From an uncultured Clostridium sp. (GTDB lineage Bacteria > Bacillota > Clostridia > Lachnospirales > Lachnospiraceae), in NCBI GenBank assembly GCA_902464345.1, contig CABQJA010000039.1, forward strand, positions 1 through 15,828: a stretch of DNA of 15,828 nucleotides, in the 5' to 3' direction. Positions 7,758 to 14,245 of the stretch are shown piece by piece. Made by a program: the position numbers and the translations under genes. The stretch's first letter is position 1. Every line of letters begins with the position of its first letter. The notes beneath the pieces were generated by a model, which worked only from the letters and a program-made list of their open reading frames with translations, ran no database searches and was not told the origin of the DNA.

Positions 7758-7781
7758 AAACTATTACGCACGATTTTTTTT
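7742..7781 (+). terminator. Strong intrinsic terminator overlapping the thioesterase 3' end
   Basis: CGTGCGTAATAG (7742-7753) pairs perfectly over 12 bp with CTATTACGCACG (7761-7772). The loop is CTAAAAA and the run of T extends from 7774 to 7781. The left arm encodes the last residues (VRNS) of the thioesterase and the loop contains its stop codon. Confidence 0.93.
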
Positions 7782-7786
7782 ATGTA

Positions 7787-7804
7787 TTACCGTTGAAACG
7801 GTAA
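7787..7804. promoter_or_regulatory. Perfect 8+8 dyad, probable operator for the LanC-like gene
   Basis: TTACCGTT-GA-AACGGTAA is a perfect inverted repeat with a 2-base centre. It lies at the expected -35 position of the -10-like TATACT at 7812-7817, just after the upstream terminator. A site this symmetric across a -35 region suggests a dimeric regulator. A smaller overlapping dyad (CGGTAACCG, 7799-7807) follows. Confidence 0.55.
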
Positions 7805-7817
7805 CCGGTGTTATACT
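7793..7817 (+). promoter_or_regulatory. Candidate promoter of the LanC-like gene, short spacer
   Basis: TATACT (7812-7817) is a good -10 element 70 bases before the start codon. The best -35-like hexamer by sequence, TTGAAA (7793-7798), is only 13 bases away, too short for normal use. A 17-base spacing falls on ACCGTT. The promoter may therefore need an activator. The segment resembles the ADH-operon promoter at 9434-9468. Confidence 0.45.
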
Positions 7818-7887
7818 GCAAGACAAGTCATAAGAACAGAATATGAAATGACAAACGGCAAATGATAATGAGAGGAGCAGGTAGCAC

Positions 7888-9297
7888 ATGGAACGAAAAA
7901 CATACACAGAGCATTTATTCAGAATCGGGAAAAAGTATAAGCGGGTGACACCGGAGGGACCGGAAGAGTACCGCCGGGTGGCAGAGAAGGTCTATAACAG
8001 CCTGAAGAATATAGAGTTCGAGCTGGAGGACGGCCTTTATTTCGATGCGAGCATCGGGGATCAGTATTTAAGAAACGTACGACCGCAGCTGGCGAAGTAT
8101 GAGCCGGGAAAGCGGCCGGCAGAGCTGCTGGATCTGAGCCTGTACGGCGGGAATGCCGGTATCGTATATTATCTCCTGAACTTATATCAGTTGACGGAAG
8201 ATAAAGAAGTGCTGAAGACAGCCAAGGAGGCACTGGCACTGATCTGTAGAGATTTCCGGTCGATTTTTACCTACCAGCATATCAGTGTGCCGGATGCGAA
8301 GAACGGGTTCTATTTCGGGATCGGCGGTGTAGGTTCAGTGATCATGATCGCGGATGATGTGATCGGGGATCCGTTGTATCGTAAGACGATTGAAGAGATT
8401 GTGGATTATCTGGATCAGACGAAGGTTGAGACAGAGCAGGGAATCTACTGGGGACATCAGACCGGCCTGATCGGCGATCCGGGCGTGATCCTGTTCCTGC
8501 TGGAGGCGGCAGAGAAATATCAGCTTAAGAAGGCGAAGGAGCTGGCACTGCGTGGCGGTGATTATATTGAGACCTACCGGGAGGAGACCCCATATGGTAT
8601 CAAATGTGATACGAAGCCTTTGTACGGCAGTGATTGTCCAAACTATGTATATGGCCCGTCCGGAACCGGATTTGTACTGACCAGACTGTATGAGGTCAGT
8701 GGAGAAGAGAAATATCTGGCACTGGCGAAAGAGCTGGCAGAGTATCTGATGAATCTTGCGGTTCAGACCGGTGACGGAAAGCTGATTCCGTATATCCTTG
8801 GAGAAGAGGAGACGATCTTTTATGTAAATGCCTGCCATGGACCGGCAGGAACCGGACGGTTCTTCTATACACTTTACCGGGCAACCGGCGAGGCCGTATA
8901 CCATGACTTTTCAATCGAGCTTTGCAAGGGTGTCCTTGCGACCGGGGCACCGACCGTGCAGGGCAAGACATTATGGAATAATGTAACCTATTGCTGCGGT
9001 GCGGCAGGGTTACTGCACTATTTTATCTCGTTATATATAACGGAGCAGGATGCGCAGTATCTGGAACTCGCTAAGATCTGTGGTGAAATCATTCTCGGCG
9101 AGAAGGAAGAGGATGAGCAGGAAGTGTTCTGGCCGACAGCATTCGCACGGATCGATCCGCAGACCGTAGATGTGAAATACAGCTTTTACGATGGCAGTAC
9201 CGGAATTGCAACCAGCCTGTTAGAGCTTTACCTCCTGCTGACCGGTCAGTACCGGATCCATAGACTGGCAGATGATCCGTTCCCGGAAAGCCGGTAG
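7888..9297 (+). CDS. Stand-alone LanC-like protein (lanthionine-synthetase-C fold, three-Cys zinc pattern)
   Basis: A 469-residue protein with seven Gly-rich turn plus helix repeats, the alpha/alpha toroid of LanC proteins: GGNAGIVYYLL (87), GIGGVGSV (144), GLIGDPGVILFLL (193), GPSGTGFVLTRLY (256), CHGPAGTGRFFY (316), CCGAAGLLHYF (369) and DGSTGIATSLL (435). In LanC cyclases Zn is held by Cys of WCYG in repeat five and Cys-His of CHG in repeat six. Here repeat five has ACHG (Cys316) and repeat six has YCCG (Cys369, Cys370), so the ligands would be three Cys, as in the CCG-type LanM (ProcM-like) cyclases. The active-site His of repeat four (GxAHG in NisC) is not present; that position reads VYGPSG. 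No lantibiotic dehydratase, precursor, protease or exporter is nearby. AGAGGAG lies ahead of the ATG. The substrate is unknown; a related six/seven-hairpin glycosidase is a less likely alternative. Confidence 0.72.
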   Translation: MERKTYTEHLFRIGKKYKRVTPEGPEEYRRVAEKVYNSLKNIEFELEDGLYFDASIGDQYLRNVRPQLAKYEPGKRPAELLDLSLYGGNAGIVYYLLNLYQLTEDKEVLKTAKEALALICRDFRSIFTYQHISVPDAKNGFYFGIGGVGSVIMIADDVIGDPLYRKTIEEIVDYLDQTKVETEQGIYWGHQTGLIGDPGVILFLLEAAEKYQLKKAKELALRGGDYIETYREETPYGIKCDTKPLYGSDCPNYVYGPSGTGFVLTRLYEVSGEEKYLALAKELAEYLMNLAVQTGDGKLIPYILGEEETIFYVNACHGPAGTGRFFYTLYRATGEAVYHDFSIELCKGVLATGAPTVQGKTLWNNVTYCCGAAGLLHYFISLYITEQDAQYLELAKICGEIILGEKEEDEQEVFWPTAFARIDPQTVDVKYSFYDGSTGIATSLLELYLLLTGQYRIHRLADDPFPESR

Positions 9298-9360
9298 CTC
9301 TTCCGGAAAGTCGGTAGTTTTTCCGGAGAGAGGGTAGTGTTTCCGGGAAGCCAGAAGGAA
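9280..9360 (+). repeat. Four decayed 20-bp tandem repeats across the LanC-like stop codon
   Basis: Units begin TTCC(C)GG at 9280 (21 bases), 9301, 9321 and 9341 (20 bases each). The shared pattern is TTCCGGAAAG.CGGTAG.. with the last unit most diverged. The first unit encodes the C-terminal residues and stop of the LanC-like protein, so the array arose from the gene's own 3' end. The period is not a multiple of three, so later copies are non-coding. Confidence 0.75.
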
Positions 9361-9387
9361 TTGAAAATCGGGATGAGGCTGGCTATA

Positions 9388-9406
9388 GCCGGGGCCTATA
9401 CCCGGC
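9388..9406. other. GC-rich hairpin downstream of the LanC-like gene
   Basis: GCCGGG (9388-9393) and CCCGGC (9401-9406) form a 6-bp stem with a 7-base loop; the palindrome GGCTATAGCC (9381-9390) overlaps it. There is no T-run on either side, so it is not a standard terminator. It may stall polymerase or protect the 3' end. Confidence 0.4.
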
Positions 9407-9433
9407 AACACTTAAAACGTATAACCTATGGAA

Positions 9434-9462
9434 TTGACAAAACGGGTAAGTTGGATTATGAT
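9434..9462 (+). promoter_or_regulatory. Promoter of the dehydrogenase-aminotransferase-importer operon
   Basis: A perfect TTGACA (9434-9439) and TATGAT (9457-9462) are 17 bases apart. The predicted transcript begins near 9470, leaving a leader of about 155 bases before the ATG at 9625. The leader contains ATATGAAA and ACAAACGGCAAAT, both also present upstream of the LanC-like gene. Confidence 0.8.
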
Positions 9463-9583
9463 ACTGCACATAAAACATATAATTCCTATTAAAATAATAT
9501 GAATAATATGAAACAACACAAACGGCAAATAACATACTGCCGGATAGTGACAGGAAAGAACAGAAAGAAAACATATACGAAAG

Positions 9584-9601
9584 AGTACAGGAAGTACAGG
9601 A
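9584..9601 (+). repeat. 9-bp tandem duplication in the leader
   Basis: AGTACAGGA occurs twice in direct succession (9584-9592, 9593-9601), just ahead of the purine-rich ribosome-binding region of the dehydrogenase gene. It is probably a slippage product. Confidence 0.6.
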
Positions 9602-9624
9602 TCAGAGGAAGGGTGGAATACAGA

Positions 9625-10710
9625 ATGGTTTCAATCAATACACCGGAAATATATATCAATGAACCGGGAGCGATTCATAAGGTAGCAGATTATACAGAAC
9701 TGGCAATTGGCGAAGGAAGAAAGAAAGCCTACATCATCTGGTCAAAGACACCGAGATCTCTTGTAAAGGAAGCTTTGGATGAAGATCTTGGACAGAAGGG
9801 AATTGCTTATGAGGAGCAGTTCTTTGAAGGATTCCCAACGGACGCAAAGGCACGCAGCTATGCGGAAGAGGCGAAGGCAGTCGGTGCCGGGGTGATTCTG
9901 GGTGTCGGCGGCGGCCGGGTTATGGATGTGACAAAGGCAGCCGGTACCTATTCCGGACTTCCGGTGATCACAGTGCCGACGGTAGCAGCTACCTGTGCTG
10001 CATGGGCGGCCGTATCCATCATTTATACCGATCAGGGTGATTTTGATAAGTTCCTGTTTAATCCGAAGTCAGCGAAATACATTGTAGCTGATACCGACAT
10101 TATTGCAAAGGCTCCGGTCCGGTACTTAAAAGCCGGTATCGTAGATACATTTGCAAAATGGTATGAGCCGGTTTACAGAGAGACACCATCCTTTACCATG
10201 CAGATATCGACCCATATTGCAAAGCTTGCCTTTGACTTTCTCAGGACAAAAGGCCCACAGGTAGTAGAGCAGGCAGAAGCCGGTATCGTAAACGATGACA
10301 CGATTGCAGCGGTGGATGCCATCATCTACCTGGCAGGAAATATCGGAAGCTTTGTCGGAAAGGAAGCATTCTCCGGACTGGCACATCCGTTTTATCATTC
10401 TTCCCGGAGATACCATTCCACTTATATCCGGCTGCATGGAGAAATCGTAGCGTTTGCACTGGTGGTACAGGGAATTTACGAGGAACGCTCAAGGGAAGAA
10501 ATCGCAGAGCGGATCCGGATCCTCCGGAAATTCAATAATACCTATACACTCGAAGAGTTAGGACTTCCGGAAGAGGAACAGCTGATTACAATCGCGGAGC
10601 GAATGCAGTCCGAGTTTGAAGGAAAACAGGTAACAGACGAAGAGACTGCAAAGCTGGTCGCAGCCATGAAGGAGACCGACCGGCGGATAAAGGAGATGCG
10701 TGAGGCATGA
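9625..10710 (+). CDS. GldA-superfamily (iron-containing ADH) dehydrogenase, HcxA/YbdH-like
   Basis: A 361-residue cytoplasmic NAD(P)H-dependent, metal-dependent dehydrogenase. The N-terminal Rossmann half carries GVGGGRVMD (93-101). The C-terminal helical half provides the three metal ligands Asp174 (GIVDTFAKWYE), His254 (GLAHP) and His271 (LHGEIVAFAL), as in glycerol dehydrogenase. Glycerol dehydrogenases have the substrate-loop motif STDAP; here it is ATCAAW (122-127), which as I recall matches the E. coli 2-hydroxycarboxylate dehydrogenase HcxA (YbdH). I therefore favour reduction of a 2-oxo acid over glycerol oxidation. The ATG at 9625 is chosen, with GAGGAAGGGTGG upstream; the frame stays open 42 codons further to 9499, but that part is Lys/Arg/Tyr-rich and unlike the family. 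It is first in a six-gene operon and its stop overlaps the next start (ATGA). Confidence 0.82.
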   Translation: MVSINTPEIYINEPGAIHKVADYTELAIGEGRKKAYIIWSKTPRSLVKEALDEDLGQKGIAYEEQFFEGFPTDAKARSYAEEAKAVGAGVILGVGGGRVMDVTKAAGTYSGLPVITVPTVAATCAAWAAVSIIYTDQGDFDKFLFNPKSAKYIVADTDIIAKAPVRYLKAGIVDTFAKWYEPVYRETPSFTMQISTHIAKLAFDFLRTKGPQVVEQAEAGIVNDDTIAAVDAIIYLAGNIGSFVGKEAFSGLAHPFYHSSRRYHSTYIRLHGEIVAFALVVQGIYEERSREEIAERIRILRKFNNTYTLEELGLPEEEQLITIAERMQSEFEGKQVTDEETAKLVAAMKETDRRIKEMREA

Positions 10711-11816
10711 GTGTTAAAGAAAAAGAAGCATTAAAGGAAATTACATTATATAAAGCAGCAGCAACGATCGAATCGGTAGTGAAGCAGTACGGATATTCAC
10801 CGGAAGAGATCATTAAGCTGGAAGGAAATGAGAACCGGATGGGTTGTTCCCCAAAGGTGGCAGAAGCGGTTGCAAAGGAAGCACAGAGCTTCTCGTTCTA
10901 TCCGGATCTGAATGTGACGCAGCTGAGAAAGAAGCTGGCAGACCGGCTGAAGATTACAGGGGACAACCTGATTTTCGGAAACGGATCCTTTGAACTGTTG
11001 TCGATCATCGGCGACAGTTATATCGAGGAAGGCGAGGAGGCGATCATTCCGACCCCGTCCTTTAACTGGTACACCAATGTGACACTGATCAATGGCGGAA
11101 AGCCGGTATATGTCAATGTAGAAGAGGATTTTACAATCCATCCGGATAAGCTTCTGAATGCGATTACGGAACGGACCAAGGTGATCTTCCTCTGTAATCC
11201 GAACAACCCAACCGGACTGCTGATGAAGAAGGAGCATCTGGAACGGCTGATCCGGGAAATTCCGGAGCGGATCTTATTTGTCATAGATGAAGCATATCTG
11301 GACTTCGCAGAAGGGGATTATCCGGATACGGCAGCACTTGCAACGCAGAAGGAGAACCTGATCTTACTACGGACCTTTTCGAAGAGCTACGGACTGGCAG
11401 GTTTAAGAATCGGATACGGAATCGCGACTCAGGCAGTGATAGATACCCTGTCTAAGGTCAGAATCCCGTTAAATGTCAGCTCTGTTGCACAGGCGGCTGC
11501 AGTTGCGGCGGTAGAGGATGATGCGTACTTAAATCAGGTACTGGAGAACAACCGCCGGAGTATGGAGCTATATTATGAGACATTCCGGGAGCTGGGATTT
11601 GATTATCTGGAAAGCAGTACGAATTTCGTATTCGTGCATACCGGGATAGATGCCGCATGGCTGCAGCAGGAGTTCCTGAAGCATGCGATTATGATCCGGA
11701 GCGGTCTGGACTATGGATATCGGGAGTGGATCCGGATTTCCATGGGAACCTACGAGGAGAATCAGAAGGTCGTTCAGGTCTTGAAGGAAATCGTGAAGAA
11801 GGCAAAGGAGAAGTAG
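10707..11816 (+). CDS. PLP-dependent aminotransferase, HisC-like (class I/II fold)
   Basis: A 369-residue fold-type I aminotransferase. PLP-site motifs are clear: NPNNPTG (164-170), DEAYLDF with Asp194 and Tyr197, and TFSKSYGLAGLRIGYG with the Schiff-base Lys226 and Arg234. The C-terminal RISMG holds the carboxylate-binding Arg. The overall pattern is of the histidinol-phosphate aminotransferase group, which also includes aromatic-amino-acid and threonine-phosphate enzymes. No other histidine-synthesis gene is present, and the neighbours are a 2-oxo-acid-type dehydrogenase (overlapping stop/start ATGA) and an amino-acid importer. A catabolic or amino-acid-specific role is therefore more likely than histidine synthesis. 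AAAGGAG lies upstream within the preceding gene. Substrate not determinable from sequence. Confidence 0.85.
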   Translation: MSVKEKEALKEITLYKAAATIESVVKQYGYSPEEIIKLEGNENRMGCSPKVAEAVAKEAQSFSFYPDLNVTQLRKKLADRLKITGDNLIFGNGSFELLSIIGDSYIEEGEEAIIPTPSFNWYTNVTLINGGKPVYVNVEEDFTIHPDKLLNAITERTKVIFLCNPNNPTGLLMKKEHLERLIREIPERILFVIDEAYLDFAEGDYPDTAALATQKENLILLRTFSKSYGLAGLRIGYGIATQAVIDTLSKVRIPLNVSSVAQAAAVAAVEDDAYLNQVLENNRRSMELYYETFRELGFDYLESSTNFVFVHTGIDAAWLQQEFLKHAIMIRSGLDYGYREWIRISMGTYEENQKVVQVLKEIVKKAKEK

Positions 11817-11817
11817 G

Positions 11818-12591
11818 ATGGCAGAAGAAAAGATATGTATGTTAAAGGCAGAAGATATTAAAAAGTCCTTTGGCAGCAACCACATTCTAAAGGGCGTGAA
11901 TCTGGAGGTTGACAAGGGCGACGTTGTCGTGATCCTGGGACCGAGCGGAGCAGGTAAAACGACCTTCCTGCGATGTTTGAACTTTCTGGAGAAGCCCAAT
12001 TCCGGCAAGATCACGATAGATGACCTGACCGTGGATGCACATAACGTAAACAAGAAGGACATCGTAAAGCTTCGCAGAAAAACAGCGATGGTATTTCAGC
12101 AATATAACCTGTTTAAGAACAAGACGGCATTGCAGAATGTGACGGAGGGGCTGATTCAGGTACAGAAGAAACCGAAGGCTGAGGCAGAGAGAATCGCAAA
12201 GGAATATCTGGACCGGGTAGGTCTGTCAAAGAAATATGATGCATATCCGGCGAATCTTTCCGGCGGACAGCAGCAGAGAGTCGGAATTGCCAGGGCGCTG
12301 GCATTACGACCGGACGTAATCTTATTCGATGAGCCGACATCCGCACTGGATCCGGAGCTGGTAGGAGAAGTTCTTTCGGTTATGCGAGCGATCGCCAAAG
12401 AAGGAATCACTATGGTGGTCGTTACACATGAAATACAGTTCGCAATGGATATCGCAACGAAGGTAGTTGTCATGGATGAAGGAAAAGTCATAGAGCAGGG
12501 CAGTGCAAAGGATATCTTCCGGAATGCAAAGGAAGATCGGACACGTCAGTTTTTACAGAAGATAATTCCTGAATATTCATATATTATTTAA
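11818..12591 (+). CDS. Polar amino-acid ABC transporter ATP-binding protein (GlnQ/TcyN family)
   Basis: A 257-residue ATPase that powers amino-acid import as a dimer on the cytoplasmic face. Walker A is GPSGAGKTT (41-49), the Q-loop lies in MVFQQYNLF (91-99), the signature is LSGGQQQR (147-154), Walker B is VILFDEPTSALDPE (167-180) and the H-loop His204 is in VTHE. The opening LKAEDIKKSFG and the run of QQQRVGIARAL are typical of the polar-amino-acid subfamily. The ATG at 11818 is one base past the aminotransferase stop, with AAGGAG 7 bases upstream, so translation is coupled. The C-terminal end (PEYSYII) is a few residues longer than usual. With the next three genes it makes a complete importer. 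Confidence 0.93.
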   Translation: MAEEKICMLKAEDIKKSFGSNHILKGVNLEVDKGDVVVILGPSGAGKTTFLRCLNFLEKPNSGKITIDDLTVDAHNVNKKDIVKLRRKTAMVFQQYNLFKNKTALQNVTEGLIQVQKKPKAEAERIAKEYLDRVGLSKKYDAYPANLSGGQQQRVGIARALALRPDVILFDEPTSALDPELVGEVLSVMRAIAKEGITMVVVTHEIQFAMDIATKVVVMDEGKVIEQGSAKDIFRNAKEDRTRQFLQKIIPEYSYII

Positions 12592-12622
12592 ATTTTTTAA
12601 TTGAGAAAAGGAGAAAAGAAAC

Positions 12623-13510
12623 ATGAGAAGAGAAGCAGGTAAATTTATTAAGAGATTAGGAGCAATATCATTAGCAGGTATTTTAGGAGTATCCGTTCTG
12701 GCCGGCTGCGGTGCAAAAGCAGATACAAATGGCGGTTCAGATAGTGCAGATGGAGTAAAGAAGGTGGTAGTCGGTACTACAGGATTATATGCACTGCAGT
12801 CCTTCATTAATGATGACGGTGAGCTGGACGGCGCTGAGATCGCAGTCTGCAAGGCAATCGATGAGAAGCTGCCGCAGTATGAGTTTGAATACAGCACGAT
12901 GGAATTCGCAGCGATCCTGCCGGCCGTAGATGCGGGCAAGGTGCAGATTGCATGCTCTAACTTAAGAAGAACCGAAGACAGAGAGGCTAATTACATTCAT
13001 TCCAAGGAAGCATATATCACATCACCATATTATATTATCGTGTTAGACGGTAACTCAGATATTAACGGAATTGACGACCTGAACGGTAAGAAGCTGGGTA
13101 TTAACGAAGGCTCTACACAGGCAGGTATTTTAGAGCAGTATATTGCAAAGTCCGGAGCAGACATTGAGCTGGTTTACTCCTCTGACCCGGTACCGGATCT
13201 GGTAGCAGGCAGAATTGATGCGATCGTTGACCCGCAGAGATATGTACTGAGTCTGAACTCCAGCTACGAGGATGCACAGTTTAAGACGGTCGGTGAGCCG
13301 ATCGATAACCTGGCAGAGGAAGGCAGTGTAGTCGCAGATTACAATGCATACCTGTGGTTCTCACCGGAAGACACCGAGCTGCGTGACGCTGTAGATACCG
13401 CGCTGGCTGAGTTGTATGCAGACGGTACATTAGGAGAGATCTCTAAGGAATACTATGGTGAAGATTACGCCAAAGATATCAACAGAGATTATGTAGAGAG
13501 CTTTAAATAA
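12623..13510 (+). CDS. Amino-acid ABC transporter substrate-binding lipoprotein (SBP_bac_3)
   Basis: A 295-residue extracellular lipoprotein. The signal sequence has a basic N-terminus, a hydrophobic core (~13-25) and a lipobox LAGC, so Cys29 is the lipidated first residue. A Gly/Ser/Asp-rich linker (~30-45) precedes the binding domain. The family-3 pattern is present: a first strand VVVGTTG, the helix IAVCKAIDEKL, and the substrate-carboxylate Arg in SNLRRTEDRE (Arg120) followed by YITSPYYIIV. Later, GKKLGINEGSTQAGILEQY and VAGRIDAIVDP form the second lobe. The usual GFDVDLAKA motif reads GAEIAVCKA, so a conserved acidic position is altered. This hints at an unusual ligand. AAGGAG is 9 bases from the ATG. 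It lies between the ATPase and the two permeases. Confidence 0.9.
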   Translation: MRREAGKFIKRLGAISLAGILGVSVLAGCGAKADTNGGSDSADGVKKVVVGTTGLYALQSFINDDGELDGAEIAVCKAIDEKLPQYEFEYSTMEFAAILPAVDAGKVQIACSNLRRTEDREANYIHSKEAYITSPYYIIVLDGNSDINGIDDLNGKKLGINEGSTQAGILEQYIAKSGADIELVYSSDPVPDLVAGRIDAIVDPQRYVLSLNSSYEDAQFKTVGEPIDNLAEEGSVVADYNAYLWFSPEDTELRDAVDTALAELYADGTLGEISKEYYGEDYAKDINRDYVESFK

Positions 13511-13548
13511 AAGATAAAAGGTAAAAGAGACACTTAGAAGGACACGTT

Positions 13549-14232
13549 ATGAAGATTTTTGAATGGAAGTACATCTTTATATTTCTGCCGAAGCTGTTAC
13601 CAATGCTTCCAATCACACTGCTGATATGGATTCTGTCAGTCGTGGGAGCATTGATATTGGGGGCAGGGTTTATGGTTATCCGGGAGAAGAAGATCCCGGT
13701 CCTGTCCCAGCTGGTGCGGGTGATCATGTCGATCATCCGTGGATTCCCGCCGCTGACACAGCTGTTTGTATTCTATTACGGACTGCCGAAGCTCCTGTCG
13801 TTGGTCGGAATCGATGTTAACGACTGGGCACCGCTGGTGTTCGTTGTGCTGGCATACGCATTGGGACAGAGTGCAACGGTGATGGAGACGTTCCGGTCTG
13901 CATTCGCCAGTGTCGGCAAGGGACAGACGGAAGCGGCTTATTCGATCGGTATGACGAACCGGATGGCATTTTTCCGGGTAACTCTGCCGCAGGCGATGGT
14001 GGTGGCACTTCCGAATTTTTCCAATCTGTGCATTTCAACATTGAAGAATACGTCCATTGCATTCTCGGTCGGCGTGGTTGAAATCGTGGCAAGAGCCAAT
14101 CAGCTCTCCGGAGCCATGCAGCATAAGATGGAAAGCTATATTGCGCTGGCAATCATATATTATGTAATCTATCTGTTCCTGAAAAAGGGATTTAATGTGT
14201 TAGAGAAGAAGTTCTCATTCGAGAAATACTAG
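13549..14232 (+). CDS. Amino-acid ABC transporter permease 1 (HisM/TcyL family)
   Basis: A 227-residue integral membrane protein of the His/Glu/Gln/Arg/opine permease family. The cytoplasmic EAA loop that docks with the ATPase is GKGQTEAAYSIGMTNRMAFF with the following RVTLPQA (123-149). Hydrophobic segments lie around 11-43, 55-85, 95-118, 150-175 and 200-220, consistent with about five helices. IIRGFPPLTQLFVFYYGLP is the conserved family segment before the third helix. AAGGA lies 6 bases before the ATG. The gap to the second permease is 13 bases, and two different permeases imply a heterodimeric channel, as in cystine importers of the TcyJKLMN type and histidine importers. Confidence 0.92.
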   Translation: MKIFEWKYIFIFLPKLLPMLPITLLIWILSVVGALILGAGFMVIREKKIPVLSQLVRVIMSIIRGFPPLTQLFVFYYGLPKLLSLVGIDVNDWAPLVFVVLAYALGQSATVMETFRSAFASVGKGQTEAAYSIGMTNRMAFFRVTLPQAMVVALPNFSNLCISTLKNTSIAFSVGVVEIVARANQLSGAMQHKMESYIALAIIYYVIYLFLKKGFNVLEKKFSFEKY

Positions 14233-14245
14233 AGGAGGAACGCAA

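Noticed and set aside
7787..7817. MerR-type promoter with a 19-base spacer
   Set aside because: A 19-base spacing exists only if TTACCG is used as -35, and then the dyad lies over the -35 instead of between the elements, unlike MerR operators.
9499..9624. 42-residue N-terminal extension of the dehydrogenase, or a lanthipeptide precursor for the LanC-like protein
   Set aside because: It is basic, has a single Cys, no leader/core layout, no ribosome-binding site at 9499, and is simply open in frame with the dehydrogenase. It is better read as untranslated leader.
10707..11816. Histidine biosynthesis gene hisC
   Set aside because: No other his gene is near and the operon context is amino-acid import plus a dehydrogenase; similarity to HisC alone does not fix the substrate.
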